Below, in pieces: positions 8,040 through 17,592 of a DNA stretch of 64,000 nt; position 1 is the stretch's first letter, and each line of letters starts with the position of its first letter. The stretch lies in the NCBI GenBank assembly GCA_020248985.1, contig JADCGL010000012.1, forward strand, positions 31,047 to 95,046, in the 5' to 3' direction. Origin of the DNA: Telmatospirillum sp. Lineage in GTDB: Bacteria > Pseudomonadota > Alphaproteobacteria > CACIAM-22H2. A model generated the notes under the pieces. The model was given only the letters and a program-made list of their open reading frames with translations. It was not told the origin of the DNA and ran no database searches. A program made the position numbers and the translations under genes.

Positions 8040-10759
8040 GCCGTTGCATCCTGTCTTTGGCCGTCAGTGCGCAACGGCATGCGCAGCGTGAACACGGCCC
8101 CGGACCGATCCGACCGGTTCGACGCCGCGATCGTGCCGCGCATGGCTTCGACGAAACCGCGTGCGATGGCGAGACCCAGTCCCGTCCCCGCCCGCACGCG
8201 GTCGCCCTTCTGGACCCTGAAAAACTTGTCGAAGATATGCTCGATATCGCCCCCCGGAATGCCTTCGCCCTCGTCGGCAAGCTGCAGGCATACCGAGCCC
8301 CCCTCGCGCCAGCCGCGGATAGAAATCGTGGTGTTTGCGGGCGCGTATTTGGCGGCATTGTCGAGCAGATTGAAAATGACTTGCTCGAACAGCACCGCGT
8401 CGAGATCGACCATCGGAAGTTCGTTGTCGAGCATGACGGCAATGCGATGATGGGTGAGAATCTTGCCCGCTCGACGAACCGCGCTGCGCACGACCTCGCT
8501 TACATCGTGCGGCGCCAGATTGGGCATGACGGCACCGGATTCGAGCTTGGTCATGTCGAGAAGATTGGCGATGAAGCGGTTCAGCCGCTCGGACTCGTCG
8601 ATCACTGTCGCAAGCAGTTCCACTTTTTCGGCCTCGCTCAGCTTCGAGGACATGTCGCGCAGCGTGCTTGCCGCCCCAAGAACGGCCGCGAGCGGCGTTT
8701 TGAGGTCGTGGGAAATCGAGGTCAGCAATGCCGCCCGCAATTTGTCGGCCGCAAGCGTGCGCTGCACCTGATCCATGTCTTCGACAAGATGCACGCGCTC
8801 GATTGCGATCGCCCCCTGGTCCATCAGCGCGTCGAGCAACCGGCGCTGGTCCGGGGTCAAAATCGGCCCCGGCTTGTCGCTGTCGATGCCGACCACGCCG
8901 ATGGCGCTGCGCCCCGTGCGCATCGGCAGGAACAGCCGCTTGGTTCCCGGCAGCGTGTCCGACGCGCGGCCCGCCGGCCGGTTGTTCTCCCATGCCCATT
9001 TTGCGGCGGCGAGGTCGCCGTCTTCGAAATGGTCTTCGGGCGGATAGCCCATGCGCACGGCCAAGGCGCCGTTTTTCGGCAGCAGCACCACGACCCGCAC
9101 CTTCAGCATCATCGCCGTCTGGTAGACAGTTGCCCACAGCACGTCGTCGAGCGTGCCAACGCCCGCAAGCTTGCGGCTGAACGCGTAGAGCGCTTCGGCA
9201 GTGCGCGCCCGGTCGCGCGCCGCCACGGCTTGCGTGCGCACGCGCGCTGCGAGGTTCGAAACAGCAACGGAGATGACGACAAAAAAGAAGAAGGCCGCAA
9301 TGTTCGTCGGGTCGGAGATCGTGAAGGTATAAAGCGGCGGCAGAAAAAAGAAATTGTAGCAAAGCGACGCAAGGAGGCTCGCGAAGATCGACGGCGGCAA
9401 ACCGTAGCGCACCGCAACACCTACAATCGCGGTCAAAAAAACTAGGTCGATATTTTCGATTCCGAGAATTGGATGGATCGCCATGCCGAGGCCAAGGGCG
9501 GCCATCACGACCGCCGCCGCGACGAAAAACGGTTTGGGATCGAATGCTTCGCCAGACGGTGCCGTGCGCACGGTCTTTTTAGGAATCCGCTCGCCCGGCA
9601 CATCGTCGCCGGCAATCACGTTGACGCTGATGTTTCCCGACAGGCGTACGAGGTCGTGCACGATCGACCCGTGCAGCATCTCGAACCAGCGCGGCCGGGT
9701 CGACTTGCCGATGACGATCTGCGTCACGTTGTTTGCCCGCGCATAGCGCACAATCTCGGTCGCGAGGCCACCTTCTCCGCCCGGAATCGTCACCGCCTCA
9801 CCGCCAAGCGCTTGACAGAGCCGCAGCGTGTCGGCGACCCGGTCCCGCTCCTCCTCGCTCAAGCGCAGACTCCGTCGGCCCTCGATGCTGAGCCCGATCC
9901 AGGGACCATGCAGACGGTCCGCCAACCGCTTGGCGTAGCGCACGAGCCCGGCCGAGCGCGGATCCTCGCTGATGCAGACGAGCACGCGCTCGCCCGCCGC
10001 CCACGGCCCCGCGATCGCCTGGGCCTGCATCTGTGCGACAAGCTGCTTGTCGACACGTTCGGCCGTTCGCCGCAAGGCGATCTCCCGCAAGGCCGTGAGA
10101 TTGCTCGGCGAGAAATAATGCACGAGCGCGCGCTCGGCTTGAGCCGTGACGTAGATCTTGCCGTCTTTCAGGCGGCGGATGAGGTCGTCCGGCGTGAGAT
10201 CGACGAGTTCGATCGCGTCGGCGCGGTCGAACACGGAATCGGGCAGCGTTTCGCGCACGCGTACATGCGTGATCTGCGCGATCACGTCGTTCAGGCTTTC
10301 GATGTGCTGAATATTGACGGTGGTATAGACGTCGATTCCGCGGCTCAGCAGTTCCTCGACATCCATGTGCCGTTTGGGATGCCGACTGCCCGGCACGTTC
10401 GTGTGCGCGAGCTCATCGACCAGCACGATGCGCGGGCGACGGGCGAGGATCGCGTCGAGATCCATTTCCTCGAGCGATTGGCCTTTGTAGTCGATACGGC
10501 GCCGCGGCACGATCTCGAGCCCGTCGAGCAGCGCATGCGTCTCGGCGCGTCCGTGGGTTTCGACAATTCCAACGACCACGTTTTCGCCGTCGCGCAGACG
10601 CGCGCGCGCCTGCTGCAGCATCTCGTAGGTCTTGCCCACGCCGGGTGCGGCACCCACGAAGATCTTGAGTTTGCCCGCCGCACTCGTCTCGCGCCGGGCC
10701 GCGGCCAGCAAAGCATCAGGCGAGGGCCGATAGTCGCCGTTTCGGTGGTCGTTCGCCAT
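8036..10759 (-). CDS. kdpD: Osmosensitive K+ channel histidine kinase KdpD
   Basis: The 907-aa sensor kinase begins with the KdpD N-terminal domain containing a Walker A motif (GAAPGVGKT). A universal-stress-like domain, a four-helix membrane block (about residues 400-510), a GAF-like region and a histidine-kinase core follow. The core has the H-box SISHDLKTPL near residue 683 and a GTGLGLAI ATP-binding loop. It phosphorylates or dephosphorylates KdpE according to K+ and turgor signals. Length and domain order are standard. It lies 42 bases after kdpC and overlaps kdpE. Confidence 0.95.
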   Translation of the reverse strand: MANDHRNGDYRPSPDALLAAARRETSAAGKLKIFVGAAPGVGKTYEMLQQARARLRDGENVVVGIVETHGRAETHALLDGLEIVPRRRIDYKGQSLEEMDLDAILARRPRIVLVDELAHTNVPGSRHPKRHMDVEELLSRGIDVYTTVNIQHIESLNDVIAQITHVRVRETLPDSVFDRADAIELVDLTPDDLIRRLKDGKIYVTAQAERALVHYFSPSNLTALREIALRRTAERVDKQLVAQMQAQAIAGPWAAGERVLVCISEDPRSAGLVRYAKRLADRLHGPWIGLSIEGRRSLRLSEEERDRVADTLRLCQALGGEAVTIPGGEGGLATEIVRYARANNVTQIVIGKSTRPRWFEMLHGSIVHDLVRLSGNISVNVIAGDDVPGERIPKKTVRTAPSGEAFDPKPFFVAAAVVMAALGLGMAIHPILGIENIDLVFLTAIVGVAVRYGLPPSIFASLLASLCYNFFFLPPLYTFTISDPTNIAAFFFFVVISVAVSNLAARVRTQAVAARDRARTAEALYAFSRKLAGVGTLDDVLWATVYQTAMMLKVRVVVLLPKNGALAVRMGYPPEDHFEDGDLAAAKWAWENNRPAGRASDTLPGTKRLFLPMRTGRSAIGVVGIDSDKPGPILTPDQRRLLDALMDQGAIAIERVHLVEDMDQVQRTLAADKLRAALLTSISHDLKTPLAAVLGAASTLRDMSSKLSEAEKVELLATVIDESERLNRFIANLLDMTKLESGAVMPNLAPHDVSEVVRSAVRRAGKILTHHRIAVMLDNELPMVDLDAVLFEQVIFNLLDNAAKYAPANTTISIRGWREGGSVCLQLADEGEGIPGGDIEHIFDKFFRVQKGDRVRAGTGLGLAIARGFVEAMRGTIAASNRSDRSGAVFTLRMPLRTDGQRQDATA

Positions 10760-10801
10760 CTGCCGTCAACGTCCTCGAATGGCCCCCCAAGCGCTGTCAG
10801 G

Positions 10802-11407
10802 TCACTTTGCCGAAGCCCGGTCCAGCGCCAGATTCAGCACAAGCACGTTGACGCGCGGCTCCCCGAGCAAGCCGAGGAGCCGACCTTCAGTATTCTCGGC
10901 CACGATTTGCCGAACGCGAGTCTCGGGCAAATTGCGCGCCTTGGCAACCCGTGCGGCCTGGAAGAAAGCGGCCTCCGGGGTGATGTGCGGATCAAGGCCG
11001 CTCCCCGACGTCGTGACGAGATCGATCGGCGGCACGGCGGCCGGATTTTCGCCCTTGAGCTTCTCGACGTCTTCCTTGACGCGGTCGATCAGCGCCTGAT
11101 TGGTCGGCCCGAGATTGGAGCCGGCCGATGCGGCGGCGTTGTAGGGGGCGGACACGCTCTTCGTCGGGTCGGCCGGATCGGCCGTCATCGTCGCCGAAGG
11201 ACGCCCGTGGAAATAGCCGTCCCCGACGAATTCCTGCCCGATCAGCAGCGAGCCCACGATTTTGCCGTCGCGCTCGACAAGGCTGCCTTGCGCTTGGTGC
11301 GGGAAAGCGGCGGTCGCGAGGCCCGTCATGGCCAGCGGATAGACAAGGCCGGTCAGAAAAATGAGAGCCATCGCAAGCACGAGAGCAGGACGAAGTTCTT
11401 TGAGCAT
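10802..11407 (-). CDS. kdpC: K+-transporting ATPase subunit C
   Basis: The 201-aa protein has one N-terminal membrane helix (LVLAMALIFLTGLVYPLAMT), then a periplasmic domain with family motifs GSLLIGQ, FHGRPSA and SGSGLDPHITP. KdpC anchors and assists the KdpA/KdpB pump. The ATG at 11407 has a GAGGAG Shine-Dalgarno element at 11415-11420. It lies just after kdpB and before kdpD. Confidence 0.95.
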   Translation of the reverse strand: MLKELRPALVLAMALIFLTGLVYPLAMTGLATAAFPHQAQGSLVERDGKIVGSLLIGQEFVGDGYFHGRPSATMTADPADPTKSVSAPYNAAASAGSNLGPTNQALIDRVKEDVEKLKGENPAAVPPIDLVTTSGSGLDPHITPEAAFFQAARVAKARNLPETRVRQIVAENTEGRLLGLLGEPRVNVLVLNLALDRASAK

Positions 11408-11418
11408 GGTGGGTCTCC

Positions 11419-13515
11419 TCAAGCCAGGTGCAGAGCTGCGACGAGCACGTCGATCGCCTTGATACCGGCAAACGGGATCAGGATGCCGCCAAGGCCATAG
11501 ATCAGCAGATTGCGCTGCAGAAGCGGTCCGGCGCCGATCGGCCGGTAGCGCACGCCCTTCAGCGCCAGCGGGATAAGCGCCACGATGATCAGCGCATTGA
11601 AGATAATCGCCGACAGAATGGCGCTCTGGGGGCTCGCAAGGTTCATCACGTTGAGCGCGCCGAGCTGCGGATAGAATGCGAGGAACATCGCCGGGATGAT
11701 CGCGAAATACTTCGCGACGTCGTTGGCGATCGAGAACGTCGTCAACGCCCCGCGCGTCATCAAGAGCTGCTTGCCGATCTCGACGATCTCGATGAGCTTT
11801 GTCGGATTCGAATCGAGATCGACCATGTTGCCCGCTTCGCGCGCGGCTTGGGTGCCGGTGTTCATCGCAACGCCGACATCGGCCTGGGCAAGGGCGGGTG
11901 CGTCGTTGGTGCCGTCGCCGCACATCGCGACGAGCTTGCCCTTGGCCTGTTCGTCGCGGATGAGGCGCAGCTTGTCCTCGGGCGTCGCCTGGGCGAGGAA
12001 ATCGTCCACGCCCGCTTCCGCGGCGATCGCGGCGGCCGTCATCGGATTGTCGCCCGTGATCATGACCGTGCGAATGCCCATGCGGCGCAGTTCGGCAAAG
12101 CGGTCGCGGATGCCGCCTTTGACGATGTCCTTGAGATAGATAACGCCGAGGATTCGGCCGTCTTTGGCGACCGCCAAAGGCGTCCCGCCGGACTTGGCCA
12201 CGGCATCGGCGATCGCCGCCAGTTCCTGCACGATGTCGTGCGGTGCCGGGGCTTTGGCGTCGCGCGCGGCCGCAAGTGCGAGATAGGCCAGCAGCGCATC
12301 GACGGCACCCTTGCGGATCCAAGAGCCGCCCGCTTCGATGCCGCTCATGCGCGTCTGGGCCGTGAACGGCACGAATTGCGCGCCGATTTCGGCAAGATCG
12401 CGACCGCGAATGCCGTATTTTTCCTTCGCAAGCACGACGATCGACCGCCCCTCGGGCGTTTCGTCCGCCAGCGAGGCAAGTTGGGCGGCATCCGCGAGTT
12501 CGTCCGCCGTCACGCCACGCACCGGCTTGAACTCCGCCGCTTGGCGGTTGCCGAGCGTGATCGTGCCGGTTTTGTCGAGCAGCAGCGTATCAACGTCGCC
12601 CGCCGCTTCCACGGCCCGCCCCGAGACGGCCAGCACGTTGAATCGAACGAGCCGGTCCATGCCGGCGATCCCGATCGCCGACAGGAGCGCGCCGATCGTC
12701 GTCGGGATCAGCGTCACGAAAAGGGCCGCAAGCACGATCACCGAAACCGTGCCGCCCGCGTAGGCGACGTAAGCCGGTATCGTCGCCGTGGCGATCACGA
12801 AGATGATCGTGAGGCCGACGAGAAGGATCGTCAGCGCGATCTCGTTCGGCGTTTTCTGGCGCTCGGCCCCTTCAACGAGCTTGATCATACGGTCGATGAA
12901 GGTGCTGCCAGGTTCCGCCGTGATGCGCACGCGCAGCCAGTCCGAAACAACCTGCGTGCCACCGGTGACGGCCGAGCGGTCGCCGCCGGACTCGCGGATC
13001 ACGGGTGCGGACTCGCCCGTGATGGCCGCTTCGTTGACCGAGGCAACGCCCTCGATCACCTCGCCGTCGGACGGCACCAGATCACCCGTTTCGACGAGCA
13101 CGATGTCGCCGACTTCGAGCTCGCTTGCGGGTACCTTCTCGTAGGTACCGCTCGGCGGATGGACGATGCGCTTTGCCCATGTCTCGCTGCGCAGCTTGCG
13201 CAACGTGTCCGCCTGCGCCTTGCCGCGCCCTTCGGCGACCGCCTCGGCGAAATTCGCGAACAAGACGGTGAACCAGAGCCACACGACGATCTGGACCGCA
13301 AAACCGATCTCGGGCCCGCCGGTCGCGATGTCCTTGGCGAGGATCGCAGTCGCAAGTACCGATACGACCGCAAGCACGAAGATGATGGGGTTCTTGATCA
13401 GTAGCCGCGGATCGAGCTTTGCAAAAGCAGATCCGGCTGCCGGAAGCAGGATCTTCGGATCGATCAAAGCCGAACGTGTGCGGTCGTTGCGAACAGCAAT
13501 GTTTTCCATAGCCAT
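11419..13515 (-). CDS. kdpB: K+-transporting P-type ATPase subunit B
   Basis: The 698-aa P-type ATPase has the phosphorylated Asp in [10 protein letters not shown], the actuator loop TGES, the hinge [10 protein letters not shown] and the KdpB-specific [12 protein letters not shown]. It hydrolyses ATP to energise high-affinity K+ uptake through KdpA in the inner membrane. The Ser of TGES is the residue known to be phosphorylated for inhibition in Escherichia coli KdpB. It lies between kdpA and kdpC and has full family length. Confidence 0.97.
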   Translation of the reverse strand: MAMENIAVRNDRTRSALIDPKILLPAAGSAFAKLDPRLLIKNPIIFVLAVVSVLATAILAKDIATGGPEIGFAVQIVVWLWFTVLFANFAEAVAEGRGKAQADTLRKLRSETWAKRIVHPPSGTYEKVPASELEVGDIVLVETGDLVPSDGEVIEGVASVNEAAITGESAPVIRESGGDRSAVTGGTQVVSDWLRVRITAEPGSTFIDRMIKLVEGAERQKTPNEIALTILLVGLTIIFVIATATIPAYVAYAGGTVSVIVLAALFVTLIPTTIGALLSAIGIAGMDRLVRFNVLAVSGRAVEAAGDVDTLLLDKTGTITLGNRQAAEFKPVRGVTADELADAAQLASLADETPEGRSIVVLAKEKYGIRGRDLAEIGAQFVPFTAQTRMSGIEAGGSWIRKGAVDALLAYLALAAARDAKAPAPHDIVQELAAIADAVAKSGGTPLAVAKDGRILGVIYLKDIVKGGIRDRFAELRRMGIRTVMITGDNPMTAAAIAAEAGVDDFLAQATPEDKLRLIRDEQAKGKLVAMCGDGTNDAPALAQADVGVAMNTGTQAAREAGNMVDLDSNPTKLIEIVEIGKQLLMTRGALTTFSIANDVAKYFAIIPAMFLAFYPQLGALNVMNLASPQSAILSAIIFNALIIVALIPLALKGVRYRPIGAGPLLQRNLLIYGLGGILIPFAGIKAIDVLVAALHLA

Positions 13516-13534
13516 AACTCCGAAACGGAACCGT

Positions 13535-15238
13535 TCAGAAAAGCGTGCCTTCGACCATCATCAAATGTTCGACGATGGGCCCGAGGGCCAGGGCCGGAAA
13601 GAACGTCAAGCCGCCGACGATGAGGATCACGCCGACGACGAGCCCGACAAACAGGAAGCCCGTCGTCGGCAACGTCCCCGCCGACACCGGCAAAGACCGC
13701 TTGGCCGCCAGCGATCCTGCAATCGCCATGGCCGGCACGATTACCCAGAAACGCCCAATGAACATCGAGACGGCACCGGTCAGATTGTAAAAGGGCGTGT
13801 TGCCGGTGAGCCCGCCGAAGGCCGAGCCGTTGTTCGCGGTCTGCGACACGTAGGCATATAGAACTTCCGAGAAACCGTGCGGCCCCGCATTCGCTATCGA
13901 AGCAAGCGCCGGCGGATAGACGACCGCGACCGCGGTCCAGCCGAGATACAGGAGCGGCAGGATGAGGATGGCCAGCATGGCGAGCTTCACCTCGCGCGCC
14001 TCGATCTTTTTGCCGACATATTCCGGCGTACGGCCGACCATGAGACCGGCCACGAAGATCGCCAGGATCACGAACAGCAGCATCCCGTAGAGGCCCGCGC
14101 CGACGCCGCCGACGATGATCTCGCCGAGTTGCATGTTGATGAGCGGAACCATGCCGCCGAGGGCCGTAAAGGAATCGTGCATGGCATTGACCGCACCGCA
14201 CGAGGCGGCTGTGGTGATGACCGCGAACAACGCCGAGGCGGCGATGCCGAAGCGGACTTCTTTGCCCTCCATGTTGCCGCCCGCAAGCCCGAGGGCCGAA
14301 AACGCGTCGTTGCCGCTTGCCTCGGCCCAGTAGGTCGTCCACACGCCGGCGACGAACAGAAGAGCCATGGCCGCGAGGATCGTCCAACCCTGGCGCTGGT
14401 CGCCGACCATGCGCCCGAACACGTTCGTGAGGGCGGCACCGATCGCGAAGATCGACACCATCTGCAAGAAGTTCGATAGGGCCGTTGGATTTTCGAACGG
14501 ATGGGCGGCGTTGGCGTTGAAGAAGCCGCCGCCGTTGGTGCCGAGCATTTTGATGGCGATCTGCGAGGCCGCCGGGCCAACCGCGATCGTCTGCGAAGCG
14601 CCCTCAAGCGTCGTCGCTTCGACATAGGCGCCGAGCGTCTGCGGAACACCTTGGGCAACGAGAAATACCGTGAATACCACACAAAGCGGCAACAGGACGT
14701 AGAGCGTGCAGCGCGTAAGATCGACCCAGAAATTGCCGACGGTCGCGGCCGAACTGCGCGAGAAGCCGCGAATGAGTGCCAGCGCAAGCGCAATGCCAGT
14801 CGCGGCCGACAGGAAATTCTGATGCGTCAGTCCCAGCATTTGGGACAGATACGACATCGTGCTTTCGCCGCCGTAATTCTGCCAGTTCGTGTTGGTGAGG
14901 AAGCTTATCGCCGTGTTGAGCGACAATTCCTCCGGCATGGCCGCCATGTCGGCCGGATTGAAAGGCAGCACGTCCTGAAGGCGCAGCAGCGCATACAGAA
15001 AGACGAAGCCCACAACGTGGAACACCAGCATCGCCAGCGTATAGGCGAGCCAGCTCTGCTCGCGCGCCGGGTCGATGGCGGCCAGGCGGTAGAGAAGCCG
15101 CTCGACCGGGCCGAGCACCGGGGCGAGCAGTGTGCGCTCGCCGTTGAACACGCGCGTCATGTAGCCGCCCAGCGGCAGCACGAGTGCCGCCACGACCGCC
15201 GCAAAAAGGGCAATCTGCATCCAGCCATTGAGTGTCAT
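13535..15238 (-). CDS. kdpA: K+-transporting ATPase subunit A
   Basis: The 567-aa protein has about ten membrane helices and the four selectivity-filter-like loops of Kdp[43 protein letters not shown] and [10 protein letters not shown]. It forms the K+-selecting channel of the KdpFABC pump. ATG 15238 was chosen because it gives the canonical N-terminus; the open frame runs 29 codons further upstream through kdpF without homology. Confidence 0.96.
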   Translation of the reverse strand: MTLNGWMQIALFAAVVAALVLPLGGYMTRVFNGERTLLAPVLGPVERLLYRLAAIDPAREQSWLAYTLAMLVFHVVGFVFLYALLRLQDVLPFNPADMAAMPEELSLNTAISFLTNTNWQNYGGESTMSYLSQMLGLTHQNFLSAATGIALALALIRGFSRSSAATVGNFWVDLTRCTLYVLLPLCVVFTVFLVAQGVPQTLGAYVEATTLEGASQTIAVGPAASQIAIKMLGTNGGGFFNANAAHPFENPTALSNFLQMVSIFAIGAALTNVFGRMVGDQRQGWTILAAMALLFVAGVWTTYWAEASGNDAFSALGLAGGNMEGKEVRFGIAASALFAVITTAASCGAVNAMHDSFTALGGMVPLINMQLGEIIVGGVGAGLYGMLLFVILAIFVAGLMVGRTPEYVGKKIEAREVKLAMLAILILPLLYLGWTAVAVVYPPALASIANAGPHGFSEVLYAYVSQTANNGSAFGGLTGNTPFYNLTGAVSMFIGRFWVIVPAMAIAGSLAAKRSLPVSAGTLPTTGFLFVGLVVGVILIVGGLTFFPALALGPIVEHLMMVEGTLF

Positions 15239-15248
15239 CCGACGCTCC

Positions 15249-15338
15249 TCAGAATTTCTCGGGTCGCAACAGGGCGTAGACCAGATAGACAAGCAGTCCC
15301 GCCGTAACGATTGCCGCCAACGCATAATCGAACGTCAT
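15249..15338 (-). CDS. kdpF: K+-transporting ATPase small subunit F
   Basis: A 29-aa [32 protein letters not shown] in outline, consists of one membrane helix followed by the KdpF signature LLRPEKF. KdpF stabilises the KdpABC complex. It lies 10 bases upstream of kdpA and is too short for most gene finders. Its stop at 15249 and the kdpA start at 15238 make translational coupling likely. Confidence 0.9.
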   Translation of the reverse strand: MTFDYALAAIVTAGLLVYLVYALLRPEKF

Positions 15339-15348
15339 GGCATCGCCC

Positions 15349-15432
15349 CTAGAGCCGGTCGCACAGATAGCAGTAGCCGACCGTGGCGACGAAAAGTCCC
15401 AGGCCGATCGCCAGCATGGTGATGTCGAGCAT
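15349..15432 (-). CDS. 27-aa single-helix membrane peptide leading the kdp operon
   Basis: The ORF encodes MLDITMLAIGLGLFVATVGY and then CYLCDRL: one hydrophobic helix and a short polar tail. A very good Shine-Dalgarno sequence, AAGGAGG (15440-15446), lies 7 bases from the ATG, which is the main reason to believe it is translated. It ends 10 bases before kdpF. Similar tiny peptides ahead of kdpF are familiar to me from other alphaproteobacterial kdp operons, but I know of no assigned function. It could be a second accessory subunit of the Kdp complex or a regulatory peptide. Confidence 0.7.
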   Translation of the reverse strand: MLDITMLAIGLGLFVATVGYCYLCDRL

Positions 15433-15609
15433 TGCAAGGCCTCCTTCGGATCGCGGCGCCAACGCAGCCGTGGCGCTCTGAAGAAAGCTATCGATGTCGG
15501 CATAGTGATTCGAGACGGCCCGCCGAAGGAAGTTATAGGAATTGCATAAAGGCGACTCCTCGGAACCCGGCGCGCAATTCGATTTGGGTTGGAACGTCCT
15601 GCACATTGA
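15433..15609. promoter_or_regulatory. Divergent control region between the kdp operon and phoX
   Basis: This gene-free stretch must hold the kdp promoter on the minus strand and the phoX promoter on the plus strand. A minus-strand TATAAC hexamer (15532-15537) with no good -35 partner would fit an activator-dependent promoter such as one driven by KdpE. I cannot point to a definite KdpE site. The kdp side has the strong ribosome-binding site of the 27-aa ORF. Confidence 0.45.
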
Positions 15610-15627
15610 CTGTAACATAAATGTCAT
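15610..15627 (+). promoter_or_regulatory. Pho-box-like PhoB site upstream of phoX
   Basis: The 18 bases CTGTAAC-ATAA-ATGTCAT match the PhoB direct repeat CTGTCAT-N4-CTGTCAT at 11 of 14 positions with the correct 11-base repeat period. The site lies about 20 bases before the chosen phoX start and covers the alternative ATG at 15621, which argues for the later start. PhoB control of phoX under phosphate starvation is well known; its use here is inferred. Confidence 0.6.
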
Positions 15628-15647
15628 ATTTCAAATGGGAGGGGGAC

Positions 15648-17585
15648 ATGGCGAATTCCAACGACGATCCCGAAACGCACGGCATCGAACGCCCGATGGG
15701 CCGCGTATTCGCCGACATTGCGGCCGAACGCCTATCGCGACGCGCCGTGCTTGCGGGGGCTACGGCTGCCGGCGTTGCCGCAGCGATGCCGTCCGAAGCC
15801 CAAACGCGGCGAAACGCATTGCGCTTTGCCGATGCGTCGAGCGATCTCGACGCGAACGACCATGTCTCGCCCGGCTACAAGCGCCAAGTGGTGCTGCGAT
15901 GGGGCGATCCGCTTTTCGCCGACGCGCCCGACTTCGATCCCGGCAGCCAGACCGGCGCCAAACAGGAACGCCAATTCGGCTACAACAACGACTTCATGTG
16001 GTTCTTCCCCCTGCCCTACGGTTCGCGCAGTTCGACGCGCGGCCTGCTGCACGCGAACCACGAGTATTGCAACGGCAATCTTATGTTCCCAGGCATCGGC
16101 GAACGCGGCAACCAAACCAAGGCACAGTGCGAAGTCGAAATGGCGGCACACGGTCTCAGCACGGTCGAGATTGCGAAGATCGACGGGGCTTGGCGCATTG
16201 TCAAAGACAGCCGCTACAATCGCCGCCTCAGCGCGGCAGGTTCCGCGTTCAGGGTTTCAGGACCGGCCGCCGGCCATCCGCGGCTGCGCTCGAACGAGGA
16301 TCGCACCGGTACGCTCGTCGTGGGCACGCTGAACAACTGCGCGGGCGGCGTCACGCCCTGGGGAACGGTTCTGTCGGGCGAAGAGAACTTCAATGGCTAT
16401 TTCGGCGGCGACGCTTCGAAAACGCCGGAAGCCGCCAACCATCGCCGCTACGGCGTGTCGCCGTGGCAGGGCGCACCCTGGGCCAATTACTTCGAACGCT
16501 TCCAGGTCGAGACGAACTGGAACGAGCCCAATCGATTCGGCTGGGTCGTCGAATACGATCCCTACGATCCGCAGTCGACGCCGGTCAAACGCACGGCTTT
16601 GGGGCGCTTCAAGCACGAGGGTGCCACCTGCGTGGTGTGTCCCGACGGGCGCGTCGCCGTCTATTCGGGCGACGACGAGCGGTTCGAATATGTCTACCGC
16701 TTCGTCACGCGCGGTACCTACGATCCGAAGAACCGTCGTGCCAATCGCGATCTTCTCGACGACGGCACGCTGTCGGTCGCACAGTTCCAGACCGACGGCA
16801 CGCTGCGCTGGCTGCAGCTCGTGCATGGCCAAGGGCCGCTGACGGCCGCCAACGGCTTTACAAGCCAAGCCGACGTGCTGATCGAAGCGCGCCGCGCTGC
16901 CGATCTCGTCGGTGCGACGCCGATGGATCGACCTGAAGACGTCGAAACCGATCCCGTAACGGGACGCACCTACGTCGTGTGCACCTACAACGAACGTCGC
17001 GCGGCAGCCGACGCCAGCGATGCGCGCACGCGCGCGAACGGCCCCAACCCGCGCGCCGACAACCGCACAGGCCATATCGTCGAGATGATTCCGCCGGGCG
17101 GCCGCGGATCGCGCGCCGACCATGCAGCCGACGTATTCCGCTGGGACATCCTGTTGCTGGCAGGCGATCCCAATGATCCGGCCGCGCGGACGAAATACGG
17201 CCCCGGCGTGGGGCCGCATGGCTGGGTTGCGGCACCCGACAATATTGCCTTCGATCCGAAGGGGCGCATGTGGATCGCGACCGACGGCATGCCGACCCAA
17301 GCCGTGCCTGCCCGCTCGGACGGTGTTTTTGCGACCGAGCTCGAAGGGCCCGGCCGCGCCGTGACCAAACGCCTCTACGGCGCGCCGTCGGGGGCGGAAG
17401 TTTGCGGGCCCTGCTTCACGCCCGACGGCAAGACGTTGTTCCTCGCAATCCAGCATCCGGGCGAGGCGCGCGGCTCGAACTTCGAAAACCCGTCGACGCG
17501 GTGGCCCGACTTCCGGCCCGACATGCCGCCGCGCCCATCGGTGGTCGCAATCGAAAAAATCGACGGCGGCGAGATCGGCAGTTGA
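15648..17585 (+). CDS. phoX: PhoX-family (DUF839) Tat-exported alkaline phosphatase
   Basis: The 645-aa protein has a twin-arginine leader (LSRRAVLAGATAAG) and a long beta-propeller-type DUF839 domain with conserved pieces such as LHANHEYCN, LNNCAGGVTPWGT and SGEENF. PhoX enzymes are Ca2+/Fe-dependent periplasmic phosphomonoesterases that free phosphate from organic esters. ATG 15648 has a purine-rich GGGAGGGGG element just before it (15638-15645), and the upstream in-frame ATG at 15621 falls inside the Pho box. It stands alone: kdp runs away from it and the glycosidase gene converges on it. Confidence 0.9.
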   Translation: MANSNDDPETHGIERPMGRVFADIAAERLSRRAVLAGATAAGVAAAMPSEAQTRRNALRFADASSDLDANDHVSPGYKRQVVLRWGDPLFADAPDFDPGSQTGAKQERQFGYNNDFMWFFPLPYGSRSSTRGLLHANHEYCNGNLMFPGIGERGNQTKAQCEVEMAAHGLSTVEIAKIDGAWRIVKDSRYNRRLSAAGSAFRVSGPAAGHPRLRSNEDRTGTLVVGTLNNCAGGVTPWGTVLSGEENFNGYFGGDASKTPEAANHRRYGVSPWQGAPWANYFERFQVETNWNEPNRFGWVVEYDPYDPQSTPVKRTALGRFKHEGATCVVCPDGRVAVYSGDDERFEYVYRFVTRGTYDPKNRRANRDLLDDGTLSVAQFQTDGTLRWLQLVHGQGPLTAANGFTSQADVLIEARRAADLVGATPMDRPEDVETDPVTGRTYVVCTYNERRAAADASDARTRANGPNPRADNRTGHIVEMIPPGGRGSRADHAADVFRWDILLLAGDPNDPAARTKYGPGVGPHGWVAAPDNIAFDPKGRMWIATDGMPTQAVPARSDGVFATELEGPGRAVTKRLYGAPSGAEVCGPCFTPDGKTLFLAIQHPGEARGSNFENPSTRWPDFRPDMPPRPSVVAIEKIDGGEIGS

Positions 17586-17592
17586 CGCGAGT

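Noticed and set aside
9473..11500. 675-aa plus-strand open frame opposite kdpD/kdpC
   Set aside because: It is Arg/His-rich with no domain, and lies entirely antisense to clearly conserved kdp genes; long shadow frames are expected at this GC content.
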